Assembly (NCBI RefSeq): GCF_001457815.1
Contig: NZ_LN898221.1
Span: 1,197,053-1,261,052 of the forward strand
Source: Vitreoscilla massiliensis
GTDB lineage: Bacteria; Pseudomonadota; Gammaproteobacteria; Burkholderiales; Neisseriaceae
DNA: 64,000 nt
Reading direction: 5' to 3'
Under the pieces are notes generated by a model. The model ran no database searches, was not told where the DNA came from, and saw nothing but the letters and a program-made list of their open reading frames with translations. Shown piece by piece: positions 25,930 to 33,979 of this stretch (position 1 is its first letter; every line of letters begins with the position of its first letter). The translations under genes were made by a program, and so were the position numbers.

Positions 25930-26603
25930 TGCCTCGCAGCGGCCATTGGCAAGGCTTTGACTGGCGACGCGAACGCATGGTGCACCGCTTAGAGCACATG
26001 GGCATACACAACCCTGCGGTTTTGCATGCCATGGCCAGCATTCCACGCCATTTGTTTGTGGAAGAAGCCTTGCGCTCACGCGCTTACGATGAAACCGCCC
26101 TGCCCATCGGTTTGGCCCAAACCATTTCCCAACCGTATACCGTCGCCATCATGACGCAATTGCTGCTGGCTGCCGGCAAAACTGGCCAAGAGAAAGTCTT
26201 GGAAATTGGCACTGGCAGCGGCTATCAAACCGCGGTGTTGCAACACATTTATGGCAACAATGTGTACTCAATAGAGCGCATTTTTGAATTGCATCAATTG
26301 GCCAAAAAACAATTGCGCAGCGTGGGTGCGAGTTTGGTGCGTTTGGCTTACGACGATGGCTATGCGGGTTTACCGCACGAGGCGCCGTTTGACCGCATCA
26401 TCGTTACCGCCGCCGCACCCGAATTGCCATTGGCATTATTGCAACAATTAGCGATCGGTGGGCGCATGGTGTTGCCACTGGAAGAAGCCAATGGTGTGCA
26501 ATACCTGTGGCTGATTGAAAAAACCCCACAAGGCTTTCATGAAACTTGCGTACAAGAAGCCAATTTCGTGCCGCTGATTAATGAGCAAGACGAAGAATTT
26601 TAA
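25929..26603 (+). CDS. pcm: Protein-L-isoaspartate O-methyltransferase
   Basis: 224 aa. SAM-dependent repair of isoaspartyl residues in aged proteins, cytoplasmic. The family motifs ETALPIGLAQTISQPYTVA, the SAM site VLEIGTGSGYQTAVL and DRIIVTAAAPELP are all present. The ATG at 25929 overlaps the surE stop; an ATG at 25917 would overlap more and has no clear advantage. surE-pcm-nlpD is a conserved gene order in many proteobacteria. Confidence 0.94.
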   Translation: MPRSGHWQGFDWRRERMVHRLEHMGIHNPAVLHAMASIPRHLFVEEALRSRAYDETALPIGLAQTISQPYTVAIMTQLLLAAGKTGQEKVLEIGTGSGYQTAVLQHIYGNNVYSIERIFELHQLAKKQLRSVGASLVRLAYDDGYAGLPHEAPFDRIIVTAAAPELPLALLQQLAIGGRMVLPLEEANGVQYLWLIEKTPQGFHETCVQEANFVPLINEQDEEF

Positions 26604-26615
26604 ACCATGTAAAAT

Positions 26616-26640
26616 AGCCGCTGTTTAAATGTCAGCGGCT
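26616..26640. other. Hairpin between pcm and nlpD
   Basis: AGCCGCTG and CAGCGGCT flank a 9-base loop; no T run. Possibly an internal stabiliser or weak terminator before nlpD. Confidence 0.5.
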
Positions 26641-26699
26641 GTGATTTAGCACTATACTGCTATTGAACCCCCATTCCAACTAACAAAGGTTATGCACAG

Positions 26700-27632
26700 A
26701 TGCAACAATCGACGCTATTGAAAACTGGTTTGTTGACCATCGCCATCATGACTGTGGCGGCCTGTAACAATTTCAAACAACCCGCTGCTTCTGTAGAAAA
26801 TGGCACCAGTTCCGGTACTGGCCAAGTGGTAACCAGCACCATTCCAGATAACAATCCCTATGGCACTGGCCCGATTACCGATAGCACCAATCCTTATACC
26901 CCACCTGTTACCTCTACCCCAAGCACGGGCACTTATGTCGGCAATTATGCGCCTGTGGACATCAATGCCATCTACCATACAGTGGCATCGGGTGACACGG
27001 TGTACAATATCACCAAACGCTATGGCATCAGCCAAGACCAATTGCGTGGTTGGAACAATATGGCCGACAACAATGTGCGTTTGGGCACGCGTTTGCGCGT
27101 GAAGTCGCCTGATTATGTGGCCAGCAACACCAGCAGCACGACCTCGACTTACACACCACCGGTAACCACAGTGGTGACCACACCACCTGTGCAAACGTCG
27201 ACCACCACCACAACAACAAGCACCACCAGCAGCACTGCCAGTACCAGCAGCTCAGGCACACGCAGCGTCGGTGGCATCACTTGGATGCGCCCAACCACAG
27301 GTTCGGTGATTACCCAATTCAACGCCACCAATAAAGGCATTGATATTGCTGGTAACGCAGGCCAACCGGTGTTGGCCGCCGCCGATGGTAAAGTCGTGTA
27401 CAGCGGCAGCGATTTGCGTGGCTATGGCAATTTGATCATCGTGCAACACAACACCACTTTCTTAACCGCTTACGGCCACAACCAAAGCCTGTTGGTAAAA
27501 GAAAATGACACGGTAAAACGCGGTCAAACCATTGCTTATATGGGCAATACCCATACCGATCGCAACAAATTGCATTTTGAATTGCGCCAAAACGGCAAGC
27601 CTGTGAATCCGTTGGATTACATTCCTAACTAA
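26700..27632 (+). CDS. nlpD: NlpD-like LysM/M23 lipoprotein, amidase activator
   Basis: 310 aa. Lipobox VAACN near residue 22 makes it an envelope lipoprotein. A LysM domain (about 80-125, YHTVASGDTVYNITKRYG) binds peptidoglycan; a Thr/Ser-rich linker leads to an M23/LytM domain (about 205-305). The first zinc-ligand His is replaced (KGIDIAG) and the HxH motif reads KLHFEL, so the domain should be non-hydrolytic, as in E. coli NlpD, which activates amidase AmiC at the division site. The DUS-like copy at 26757 codes the lipobox itself. A DUS terminator follows. Confidence 0.9.
   Translation: MQQSTLLKTGLLTIAIMTVAACNNFKQPAASVENGTSSGTGQVVTSTIPDNNPYGTGPITDSTNPYTPPVTSTPSTGTYVGNYAPVDINAIYHTVASGDTVYNITKRYGISQDQLRGWNNMADNNVRLGTRLRVKSPDYVASNTSSTTSTYTPPVTTVVTTPPVQTSTTTTTTSTTSSTASTSSSGTRSVGGITWMRPTTGSVITQFNATNKGIDIAGNAGQPVLAAADGKVVYSGSDLRGYGNLIIVQHNTTFLTAYGHNQSLLVKENDTVKRGQTIAYMGNTHTDRNKLHFELRQNGKPVNPLDYIPN
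26757..26767 (+). repeat. DUS-like 11-mer coding the NlpD lipobox
   Basis: GCG GCC TGT AA reads Ala-Ala-Cys-Asn, including the lipidated Cys. Confidence 0.85.
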
Positions 27633-27638
27633 ACATGT

Positions 27639-27670
27639 AAGCGGCCTGTAAAGCTTACAGGCCGCTTTTT
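27639..27670 (+). terminator. DUS-like terminator after nlpD
   Basis: Arms AAGCGGCCTGTAA and TTACAGGCCGCTT with a 3-base loop and T6. Confidence 0.9.
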
Positions 27671-27715
27671 TGTATTCAATATCGCCTGCGTGCGATATTT
27701 TTATTTGAGGCTATT

Positions 27716-28618
27716 ATGTGGTTTAAACAAGTCAGCTTTTTCGTATTACCCCAAGACGCCGCATTGAATTTAGAAGACATGCAAACCAAATTGGAAGAAG
27801 CCCGTTTCAAACCTTGCCAAGGCTTGGATTGGAAAAGCGAAGGCTTTGCCCGTGCCGTACCCTTTCGTGAAGACTTGGTATTCAATGCCCAAGACAGCTG
27901 GCGCTTGAGCCTGCGCCAAGAAGACAAAGTCTTGCCAGCCAGCGTGATTCGCGAAATCTTGGATGAAAAAGTGGCCGAAATCCAAGCCACCGACGGTCGC
28001 AATGTCGGCCGCAAAGAAAAAATGGAATTGAAAGAGCAAATCACCGACGATTTATTGCCGCGTGCATTCACCCGTTCGCGTTACAGCGAAGCGATTATCG
28101 ATGTGCCCGGCCAATTGTTATTGGTCAACCAAAGCAACAGCAACAAATCAGAAAACTTCGTCAGCCAATTGCGCCAAGCCTTGGGCGGCTTGCCTGCCAG
28201 TTTGCCACGCACCGCAGAATCGCCTACTACGTTGATGACCGCTTGGTTAGAGCAAAGCGAAGCGGCGGGCAATTTTGAATTGGACAGCGATTGCGAGCTC
28301 AAAGGCGTGGGCGATGTGGCTCCGGTGATTAAAATCAGCAAACAAGACTTGGCCGCCGACGAAGTCAAACAACACTTAGAACATGGTAAAATCTGCACCC
28401 AATTGGGTCTGATTTGGAATGAGCAAGTGCGTTTTGTATTGAATGAAGACTTGAGCTTAAAGCGCATTCAGTATTTGGACATGTTGCAAGAAGAAGCTGC
28501 GAATCAAGGCGACGACATGGAAAGCCTGATGACGGCCACCCAAATCATCATGACCCAAAACCTGAGTTTGTTAATCCATGAACTAATTGAACACTTGGGC
28601 GGCTTACAAGCGGCCTGA
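27716..28618 (+). CDS. rdgC: Recombination-associated protein RdgC
   Basis: 300 aa, full length. A ring-forming DNA-binding protein that restrains RecA; in Neisseria it is also tied to pilin antigenic variation. The N terminus MWFKQVSFFVLPQD and the central LLPRAFTRSRYSEAIID segment are characteristic. Its stop lies 10 bases before the dcd start, with a near-DUS sequence (GCGGCCTGAAA) in the last codons. The AT-rich start region after the nlpD terminator should hold its promoter. Confidence 0.93.
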   Translation: MWFKQVSFFVLPQDAALNLEDMQTKLEEARFKPCQGLDWKSEGFARAVPFREDLVFNAQDSWRLSLRQEDKVLPASVIREILDEKVAEIQATDGRNVGRKEKMELKEQITDDLLPRAFTRSRYSEAIIDVPGQLLLVNQSNSNKSENFVSQLRQALGGLPASLPRTAESPTTLMTAWLEQSEAAGNFELDSDCELKGVGDVAPVIKISKQDLAADEVKQHLEHGKICTQLGLIWNEQVRFVLNEDLSLKRIQYLDMLQEEAANQGDDMESLMTATQIIMTQNLSLLIHELIEHLGGLQAA

Positions 28619-28628
28619 AAGAGACACT

Positions 28629-29195
28629 ATGAGCATAAAATCCGACAAATGGATACGCCGCATGAGCGAAGAGCACGGCATGATTTCTCCATTTGAACCC
28701 AATCAAATCAAGCAATTAAATGGCGAAAAAATCATTTCTTATGGCACGTCCAGTTATGGTTATGACATACGCTGTGCGCGCGAATTTAAGATTTTCACCA
28801 ACATCAATTCCACCATTGTTGACCCGAAAAACTTCGACACCCGCAATTTTGTTGAAATCGAAGACGATTACTGCATCATTCCACCGAATTCATTTGCATT
28901 GGCGCGCACCGTGGAATATTTCCGCATTCCGCGCAATGTGTTGACCGTGTGTTTGGGCAAATCGACGTATGCCCGCTGCGGCATCATCGTGAACGTGACT
29001 CCGTTTGAGCCAGAATGGGAAGGCTATGTGACTTTGGAATTTTCCAATACCACGCCTTTACCGGCAAAAATTTACGCCAACGAAGGCGTGGCGCAAGTTT
29101 TGTTTTTTGAGAGCGACGAAGACTGCGAAACCTCGTACAAAGACAGAAATGGCAAGTATATGGGCCAAGTTGGCGTGACGCTTCCTAAGGCTTAA
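28629..29195 (+). CDS. dcd: dCTP deaminase
   Basis: 188 aa. Converts dCTP to dUTP for thymidylate synthesis; trimeric, of the dUTPase fold. Conserved segments seen are SSYGYDIRCAREF, PNSFALARTVEYFRIPRNV, GKSTYARCGI and VTLEFSNTTPLPAKIYANEG, the last containing the catalytic Glu region. Start at MSIKSDKW, which fits the family; upstream in-frame Met 28587 lies inside rdgC. Functionally paired with thyA at 47-48 kb. Confidence 0.95.
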   Translation: MSIKSDKWIRRMSEEHGMISPFEPNQIKQLNGEKIISYGTSSYGYDIRCAREFKIFTNINSTIVDPKNFDTRNFVEIEDDYCIIPPNSFALARTVEYFRIPRNVLTVCLGKSTYARCGIIVNVTPFEPEWEGYVTLEFSNTTPLPAKIYANEGVAQVLFFESDEDCETSYKDRNGKYMGQVGVTLPKA

Positions 29196-29376
29196 CTCTA
29201 ATTTTATTTACCTGCGTTTGCAATTTAATGCTGTATTTTTGCAGGAAAATAGGTAGAATGGTTTCTGCAAATGTTTCCTCCTGAATATTTTGCATTATTC
29301 CCTTATTTTGAATTGATATTCAAACGCTGTATTGGCTATTCCCCTTGCCGTACAGCGTATTTTTTTGGAGGAAAGC

Positions 29377-29868
29377 ATGAGCGTCTATTCCCATACACTC
29401 AACAGTTTGACTGGCGAATCCTTGGCTCTGAGCCAATTTCAAGGTCAAGCCTTGTTGTTGTTTAATTCTGCCAGCCACTGCGGCTTTACCCCACAATTGG
29501 CTCAATTTGAGTATTTACAAAAGCAATATGCATGCCAAGGTTTGCAGATTATCGGCTTCCCCTGCAATCAATTCAAACAGCAAAAACCTGATTCTAATCA
29601 AGAAATTTCTGAGTTTTGCCAAATAAACTACGGTGTTTCATTCTTAATGACTGAAAAAATCGAGGTCAATGGCCCGCATACCCATCCCTTGTGGCGAGAA
29701 CTCAAAGCCGCCCGCCCCGGCGTTTTGGGCACGCAGCGCATCAAATGGAATTTCACCAAATTTTTGGTTGCTCCAGATGGCAGCATCGTCAAACGCGCCG
29801 CGCCTTACACCTCACCCTTAAAATTAATCAACGACATTGAACGCCTCTTAAGCCAAATAAAACCTTGA
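29377..29868 (+). CDS. Glutathione peroxidase family protein (Cys type)
   Basis: 163 aa, thiol peroxidase. The peroxidatic Cys is in LFNSASHCGFTPQ, where animal enzymes have selenocysteine; the partner Gln and Trp lie in IGFPCNQF and IKWNFTKFLV. Start chosen at MSVYSH because GGAGGAAAG lies directly upstream. It reduces peroxides, probably with thioredoxin or glutathione. Monocistronic, with an AT-rich 180-base region upstream. Confidence 0.92.
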   Translation: MSVYSHTLNSLTGESLALSQFQGQALLLFNSASHCGFTPQLAQFEYLQKQYACQGLQIIGFPCNQFKQQKPDSNQEISEFCQINYGVSFLMTEKIEVNGPHTHPLWRELKAARPGVLGTQRIKWNFTKFLVAPDGSIVKRAAPYTSPLKLINDIERLLSQIKP

Positions 29869-29884
29869 ATCTTGGCCGTGATAA

Positions 29885-29895
29885 GCGGCCTGTAA
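29885..29895 (+). repeat. DUS-like 11-mer between gpx and serB
   Basis: Single copy 16 bases past the peroxidase stop. Confidence 0.85.
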
Positions 29896-29989
29896 ACCCT
29901 GTGTGCACACCTGGGCAACTAATTCGGCCACAATCAAGCTCAAGCCTCGGTTTTATGGCAAAATAGGCCTTTTATTTGCGGCGAAGATT

Positions 29990-30826
29990 ATGGCAGTTTT
30001 GGTATTGCAACACCCTGAGCTTACTCAATTGAATTGGCAAGCATGGGCCGATGTTTTTACACCCCCAACATCACCTTCATCTGTGTGGCGTTTGCCCGTA
30101 GCCGATGGTTTTGCCTTGAGCGCAGAACAAGACCAATTCTTGGCACAGCACCAAGTTGATGCGGTAATCATGCCGGATGTGGCGTTTGGCGATTTGGGTT
30201 TGATTATCAGCGACATGGATTCCACCCTCATTACCATTGAATGTATAGATGAAATCGCGGCTGGCAATGGTTTGAAAGAACAAGTCGCAGCCATTACCGA
30301 GCGCTCTATGGCTGGCGAATTGGATTTTGCGTCCTCTTTGCGCGAACGCGTGGCCTTGCTGCAAGGCTTGCCTGAAACCGAATTGGCTTATGTGTACGAC
30401 CATGTATTGCAATTGACCCAAGGTGCTGAAACCTTAATTGCGGCCTGTAAACAATATGGCGTGAAATTCATGCTGGTTTCAGGTGGTTTTACCTATTTTA
30501 CCGAGCGTTTAAAAGCCCAATTGGGTTTGGACTATGCGTATGCCAACGAATTGGAAATCATCGATGGTAAGCTCACCGGCAAACTTACAGGCCGCATGAT
30601 AGATGCTCAGGCCAAAGCCGATTTGTTGCAGCAACATGCGCAAGAATTGGGCATCCCCTTATCCCAAACCTTGGCCATGGGCGATGGTGCCAACGACATC
30701 CCGATGATACAAGCAGCATGCTTTGGTGTGGCCTTCCATGCCAAGCCCAAAACCCGTGCTGTGGCAGACATTTGCATCAACTACGGTGGCTTGGATGCCA
30801 TCTACCACTGCTTCGCTCATAAATAA
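29990..30826 (+). CDS. serB: Phosphoserine phosphatase
   Basis: 278 aa. Last step of serine synthesis; HAD superfamily. The nucleophile motif ISDMDSTLITIECIDE, motif II SGGFTYF and motif III GDGANDIPM are intact. A short N-terminal region (1-75) precedes the HAD core, as in other proteobacterial SerB. Start at MAVLVLQ; the in-frame ATG at 29903 would add a leader running through intergenic bases. Two DUS-like copies lie inside (30440, 30585). Confidence 0.94.
   Translation: MAVLVLQHPELTQLNWQAWADVFTPPTSPSSVWRLPVADGFALSAEQDQFLAQHQVDAVIMPDVAFGDLGLIISDMDSTLITIECIDEIAAGNGLKEQVAAITERSMAGELDFASSLRERVALLQGLPETELAYVYDHVLQLTQGAETLIAACKQYGVKFMLVSGGFTYFTERLKAQLGLDYAYANELEIIDGKLTGKLTGRMIDAQAKADLLQQHAQELGIPLSQTLAMGDGANDIPMIQAACFGVAFHAKPKTRAVADICINYGGLDAIYHCFAHK
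30440..30450 (+). repeat. DUS-like 11-mer inside serB, first copy
   Basis: Sense orientation, coding Ala-Ala-Cys-Lys. Confidence 0.85.
30585..30595 (-). repeat. DUS-like 11-mer inside serB, second copy
   Basis: Read in a different frame as Leu-Thr-Gly-Arg, so the motif is not kept for its peptide. Confidence 0.85.
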
Positions 30827-30855
30827 ATTTTATCATGCGTATTTAGCAACGACTT

Positions 30856-30889
30856 AATAGTTGACTGAATTAGTCGGAAATAAGATAAT
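30856..30889 (+). promoter_or_regulatory. iscR promoter with IscR type-1 binding site
   Basis: -35 TTGACT (30861-30866) and -10 GATAAT (30884-30889) are 17 bases apart. Overlaid on them, ATAGTTGACT-GAATT-AGTCGGAAAT fits the IscR type-1 palindrome seen at E. coli iscR, so holo-IscR should repress its own operon. Confidence 0.75.
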
Positions 30890-30916
30890 GTTCACATATT
30901 CAAGCAGGAAAGACGT

Positions 30917-31366
30917 ATGCGACTAACCACTAAAGGGCGATTTGCGGTTTCAGCGATGCTCGATTTGGCCTTACACGACCAAGACGGCGCCGTGAGCCTG
31001 ACCGCCATCAGTGAGCGCCAACACATCTCCCTCGCTTACTTGGAACAGTTGTTTGTGAAATTGCGCCGTGCCCAATTGGTCAAATCCATCCGCGGCCCTG
31101 GTGGTGGTTATGTGTTAAACCACCCCACCGACAGCATCAATATCGCCAATATTGTCAATGCGGTCGAAGACGGTTTGGATGCAACCCAATGCGGCGGCAA
31201 AGGCAATTGCCATGGTGATGCACCGTGTATGACCCACAGCTTGTGGGAAAACCTCAACAAAACCATAGACGATTACCTCAGCAACATCTGTTTAGACGAT
31301 TTAGTAAAACAACAATACGCACCTCAGGAACACACGGTACGTTTTAACGAACCCACCATTAGTTAA
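30917..31366 (+). CDS. iscR: Fe-S cluster-sensing transcription regulator IscR
   Basis: 149 aa, Rrf2 family. The winged-helix DNA-binding domain (MRLTTKGRFAVSAMLDLAL through SIRGPGGGYVL) is followed by the 2Fe-2S ligand region with three Cys in QCGGKGNCHGDAPCMTH, at IscR spacing. It represses the isc operon when it carries a cluster. First gene of the operon; its own site lies in the promoter just upstream. iscS follows after 11 bases. Confidence 0.96.
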   Translation: MRLTTKGRFAVSAMLDLALHDQDGAVSLTAISERQHISLAYLEQLFVKLRRAQLVKSIRGPGGGYVLNHPTDSINIANIVNAVEDGLDATQCGGKGNCHGDAPCMTHSLWENLNKTIDDYLSNICLDDLVKQQYAPQEHTVRFNEPTIS

Positions 31367-31377
31367 AGAGAAAAATC

Positions 31378-32592
31378 ATGGCTGTTCAAATCCCTGTATA
31401 TTTAGACAATGCTGCCACCACCCGCGTGGACCCGCGTGTCGCTGAAAAAATGATTCCTTATTTGTCAGAAATTTACGGCAATCCAGCCAGCTCTAGCCAT
31501 GCTTTTGGTTGGGTCGCTGAAGAAGCAGTTGAAACCGCGCGCGGTCACATTGCCGATTTATTGCACGCAGACAGCAAAGAAATCATTTTCACCTCGGGTG
31601 CGTCAGAATCAGACAACTTGGCCATCAAAGGTGCAGCCAATTTCTACCAAAGCAAAGGCAAACACCTCATCACGGTGAAAACCGAACACAAAGCCGTGCT
31701 CGACACCATGCGTGAATTGGAACGCCAAGGCTTTGAAGTGACTTACTTGGACGTACAAGAAAACGGCTTGATTGACTTGGAAGTGTTGAAAGCCGCTTTG
31801 CGCGACGACACCATCTTGGTATCGGTGATGTGGGTCAACAATGAAATCGGTGTGATTCAAGACATCGACGCCATCGGCGAAATCTGTCGCGAACGTGGCA
31901 TAGTATTCCATGTGGACGCAGCACAAGCGGCCGGTAAAGTTGAAATCGATGTCACCAAAACCAAAGTTGATTTAATCAGCTTGTCAGCCCACAAAATCTA
32001 CGGTCCTAAAGGCATCGGTGCTTTGTATGTGCGCCGCAAACCACGCATCCGCTTAGAAGCGCAAATGCACGGTGGTGGCCATGAACGCGGTTTCCGCAGC
32101 GGCACTTTGGCCTCTCACCAAATCGTGGGCATGGGCGAAGCTTTCCGCATCGCCAAAGAAGAAATGGCTGCTGAAAACGAACGCTTGTTGGGCTTGCGCA
32201 ACCGCTTCTTAGAATTGATTGATGGCATTGAAGAAGTGTACATCAATGGCGACATGGAACACCGTTATGTCGGCAATCTGAACATCAGCTTCAACTTTGT
32301 TGAAGGCGAAAGCCTGATCATGGCAGTGAAAGAATTGGCAGTTTCCAGCGGCTCGGCGTGCACTTCTGCCAGCTTGGAACCTTCTTATGTCTTGCGCGCT
32401 TTGGGTCGCAACGATGAATTGGCTCACAGTTCATTGCGCATCACTTTCGGTCGCTTCACCACCATGGAAGAAGTCGAATACGCCGCCAATTTGCTCAAAT
32501 CCAAAATTGGCAAATTGCGCGATTTGTCCCCATTGTGGGAAATGCACCAAGAAGGCATAGACTTGTCTACCGTGCAATGGGCAGAACACTAA
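31378..32592 (+). CDS. iscS: Cysteine desulfurase IscS
   Basis: 404 aa. PLP enzyme that takes sulfur from Cys for Fe-S clusters, thiolated tRNA and thiamin. The N terminus VYLDNAATTRVDPRV, the PLP-Lys motif SAHKIYGPKGIG and the active-site loop SSGSACTSASLEPS with the persulfide Cys are all present, and the C terminus SPLWEMHQEGIDL is the IscU-docking tail of the group I enzyme. Confidence 0.97.
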   Translation: MAVQIPVYLDNAATTRVDPRVAEKMIPYLSEIYGNPASSSHAFGWVAEEAVETARGHIADLLHADSKEIIFTSGASESDNLAIKGAANFYQSKGKHLITVKTEHKAVLDTMRELERQGFEVTYLDVQENGLIDLEVLKAALRDDTILVSVMWVNNEIGVIQDIDAIGEICRERGIVFHVDAAQAAGKVEIDVTKTKVDLISLSAHKIYGPKGIGALYVRRKPRIRLEAQMHGGGHERGFRSGTLASHQIVGMGEAFRIAKEEMAAENERLLGLRNRFLELIDGIEEVYINGDMEHRYVGNLNISFNFVEGESLIMAVKELAVSSGSACTSASLEPSYVLRALGRNDELAHSSLRITFGRFTTMEEVEYAANLLKSKIGKLRDLSPLWEMHQEGIDLSTVQWAEH

Positions 32593-32608
32593 TTAACCTC
32601 ATATTTTA

Positions 32609-32626
32609 GAGCAGCCCACGCTGCTC
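32609..32626 (+). promoter_or_regulatory. Intercistronic hairpin between iscS and iscU
   Basis: GAGCAGC-CCAC-GCTGCTC, seven pairs with a tetraloop, 14 bases before the iscU start. It may mark a processing or stability boundary between the regulator/desulfurase and the scaffold part of the mRNA. Confidence 0.5.
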
Positions 32627-32640
32627 CCTAGGAGTACAAC

Positions 32641-33027
32641 ATGGCATACAGCGACAAAGTAATTGATCATTACGAAAATCCCCGCAACGTCGGTTCTTTT
32701 GACAAAGGTGACGACAGTGTCGGCACTGGCATGGTCGGCGCCCCTGCGTGTGGCGACGTGATGAAATTGCAAATCAAAGTCAGCGACACTGGCGTGATTG
32801 AAGATGCAAAATTCAAAACCTATGGCTGTGGCTCTGCCATCGCTTCTTCGTCTTTGATTACCGAATGGGTTAAAGGCAAGACTTTGGACGAAGCTTTGGC
32901 AATTAAAAACAGCGAAATCGCTGAAGAATTGGCTTTGCCACCCGTAAAAATTCACTGCTCTATTTTGGCTGAAGATGCCATCAAAGCGGCTGTGAGCGAT
33001 TACAAAACCAAACACGGCGACAAATAA
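32641..33027 (+). CDS. iscU: Fe-S cluster scaffold protein IscU
   Basis: 128 aa. Clusters are built on its three Cys: GAPACGDVMKL, KTYGCGSAIASS and VKIHCSILAEDA, with the adjacent Asp. The HscA recognition motif LPPVK is intact just before the third Cys. A strong ribosome-binding site (AGGAG) precedes it. Confidence 0.97.
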   Translation: MAYSDKVIDHYENPRNVGSFDKGDDSVGTGMVGAPACGDVMKLQIKVSDTGVIEDAKFKTYGCGSAIASSSLITEWVKGKTLDEALAIKNSEIAEELALPPVKIHCSILAEDAIKAAVSDYKTKHGDK

Positions 33028-33033
33028 GACGCC

Positions 33034-33071
33034 TTACAGGCCGCATGTATCAATTCAGATGCGGCCTGTAA
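33034..33071. repeat. Outward-facing DUS-like pair between iscU and iscA
   Basis: TTACAGGCCGCAT at 33034 and ATGCGGCCTGTAA at 33059-33071 form a 13-pair stem with a 12-base loop inside the operon. There is no T run, so most transcripts should read through. Confidence 0.8.
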
Positions 33072-33107
33072 ACCCTATCCTGTTTGAAGCAATACCAAGG
33101 ATGCAAC

Positions 33108-33428
33108 ATGATTACCATTACTGAACGTGCCGCAACGCACATCCAAAACTTCTTGAACAACCGTGGCAAAGGCGAAGGCATACGCTTGGGCGTGCGCACC
33201 AGTGGTTGCTCGGGCATGGCTTACACTTTGGAATTTGCAGATGGTGCTTTGCCAGAAGACATGGTGTTTGAAGGCTTTGGCGTGAAGGTATTTGTGGACC
33301 CGAAAAGCCATGTGTATTTGGACGGCACCGAGCTCGACTACACCAAAGAAGGCTTGCAAGAAGGCTTTAAATTTGCCAATCCCAATGTCAAAGACGAATG
33401 TGGTTGTGGCGAAAGCTTTCACGTTTAA
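33108..33428 (+). CDS. iscA: Iron-sulfur assembly protein IscA
   Basis: 106 aa, A-type carrier. Ligand Cys are in RTSGCSGMAY and the C-terminal DECGCGESFHV. Start at MITITERAA, with AAGGA eight bases upstream; an in-frame ATG at 33084 would add eight unrelated residues. It takes clusters from IscU to targets. Confidence 0.96.
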   Translation: MITITERAATHIQNFLNNRGKGEGIRLGVRTSGCSGMAYTLEFADGALPEDMVFEGFGVKVFVDPKSHVYLDGTELDYTKEGLQEGFKFANPNVKDECGCGESFHV

Positions 33429-33456
33429 GCACAGCTAAGGTTTCAGGACGCCTGTT

Positions 33457-33957
33457 ATGGCCATAGATTATTTTAAAATTTTTGCATTACCCAAATCTTA
33501 TCCGTTAGATGCGGCAGTACTGGAACAAAGCTACCGCCGTTTATCGACCCAATACCATCCCGATAAAACAGCGCATTTGTCCGCTTTTGAACAAAAGCAA
33601 GCGGTGATGCTGTCGGCCACCATCAATGAAGCCTATCGCGTCCTCAAGTCTCCGCTAGACCGCGCTGCCTACTTATTGCAAGAACAAGGCATCAAAGCCG
33701 ATGCGCCTGAAAACACGCATTTCGCGCCGGCTTTTTTAATGCAGCAAATGCAATGGCGTGAAGACTTAGAAGATGCCGGACATGATGAACAAGCCTTATT
33801 GGCATTGAATCGACAAATAGTGGTCGCCCGCGATGCCTTACAGGCCGCATTAAACCAAGACTTTGCTGATGAAAAATGGGAAGAAGCCGCCAATCACGTG
33901 CGTGAAGGCCGTTTCATTCACAAATTATTGCAACAAATCAAGCAAGCCTTACCTTAA
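33457..33957 (+). CDS. hscB: Co-chaperone HscB (J protein)
   Basis: 166 aa. The J domain (about 1-75) carries the HPD tripeptide in QYHPDKTAH, needed to stimulate HscA ATPase; the C-terminal helical domain binds IscU. A DUS-like copy at 33838 codes Leu-Gln-Ala-Ala in that C-terminal domain. Confidence 0.94.
   Translation: MAIDYFKIFALPKSYPLDAAVLEQSYRRLSTQYHPDKTAHLSAFEQKQAVMLSATINEAYRVLKSPLDRAAYLLQEQGIKADAPENTHFAPAFLMQQMQWREDLEDAGHDEQALLALNRQIVVARDALQAALNQDFADEKWEEAANHVREGRFIHKLLQQIKQALP
33838..33848 (-). repeat. DUS-like 11-mer inside hscB
   Basis: Codes Leu-Gln-Ala-Ala in the IscU-binding helical domain. Confidence 0.85.
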
Positions 33958-33979
33958 TCCTTTCAGACAGAACACTCTC

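Noticed and set aside
26616..26640. Full terminator between pcm and nlpD
   Set aside because: The hairpin lacks a T run on the plus strand, so I list it only as a hairpin.
29377..29868. Selenocysteine-containing peroxidase
   Set aside because: The active site is an ordinary Cys codon, with no in-frame TGA.
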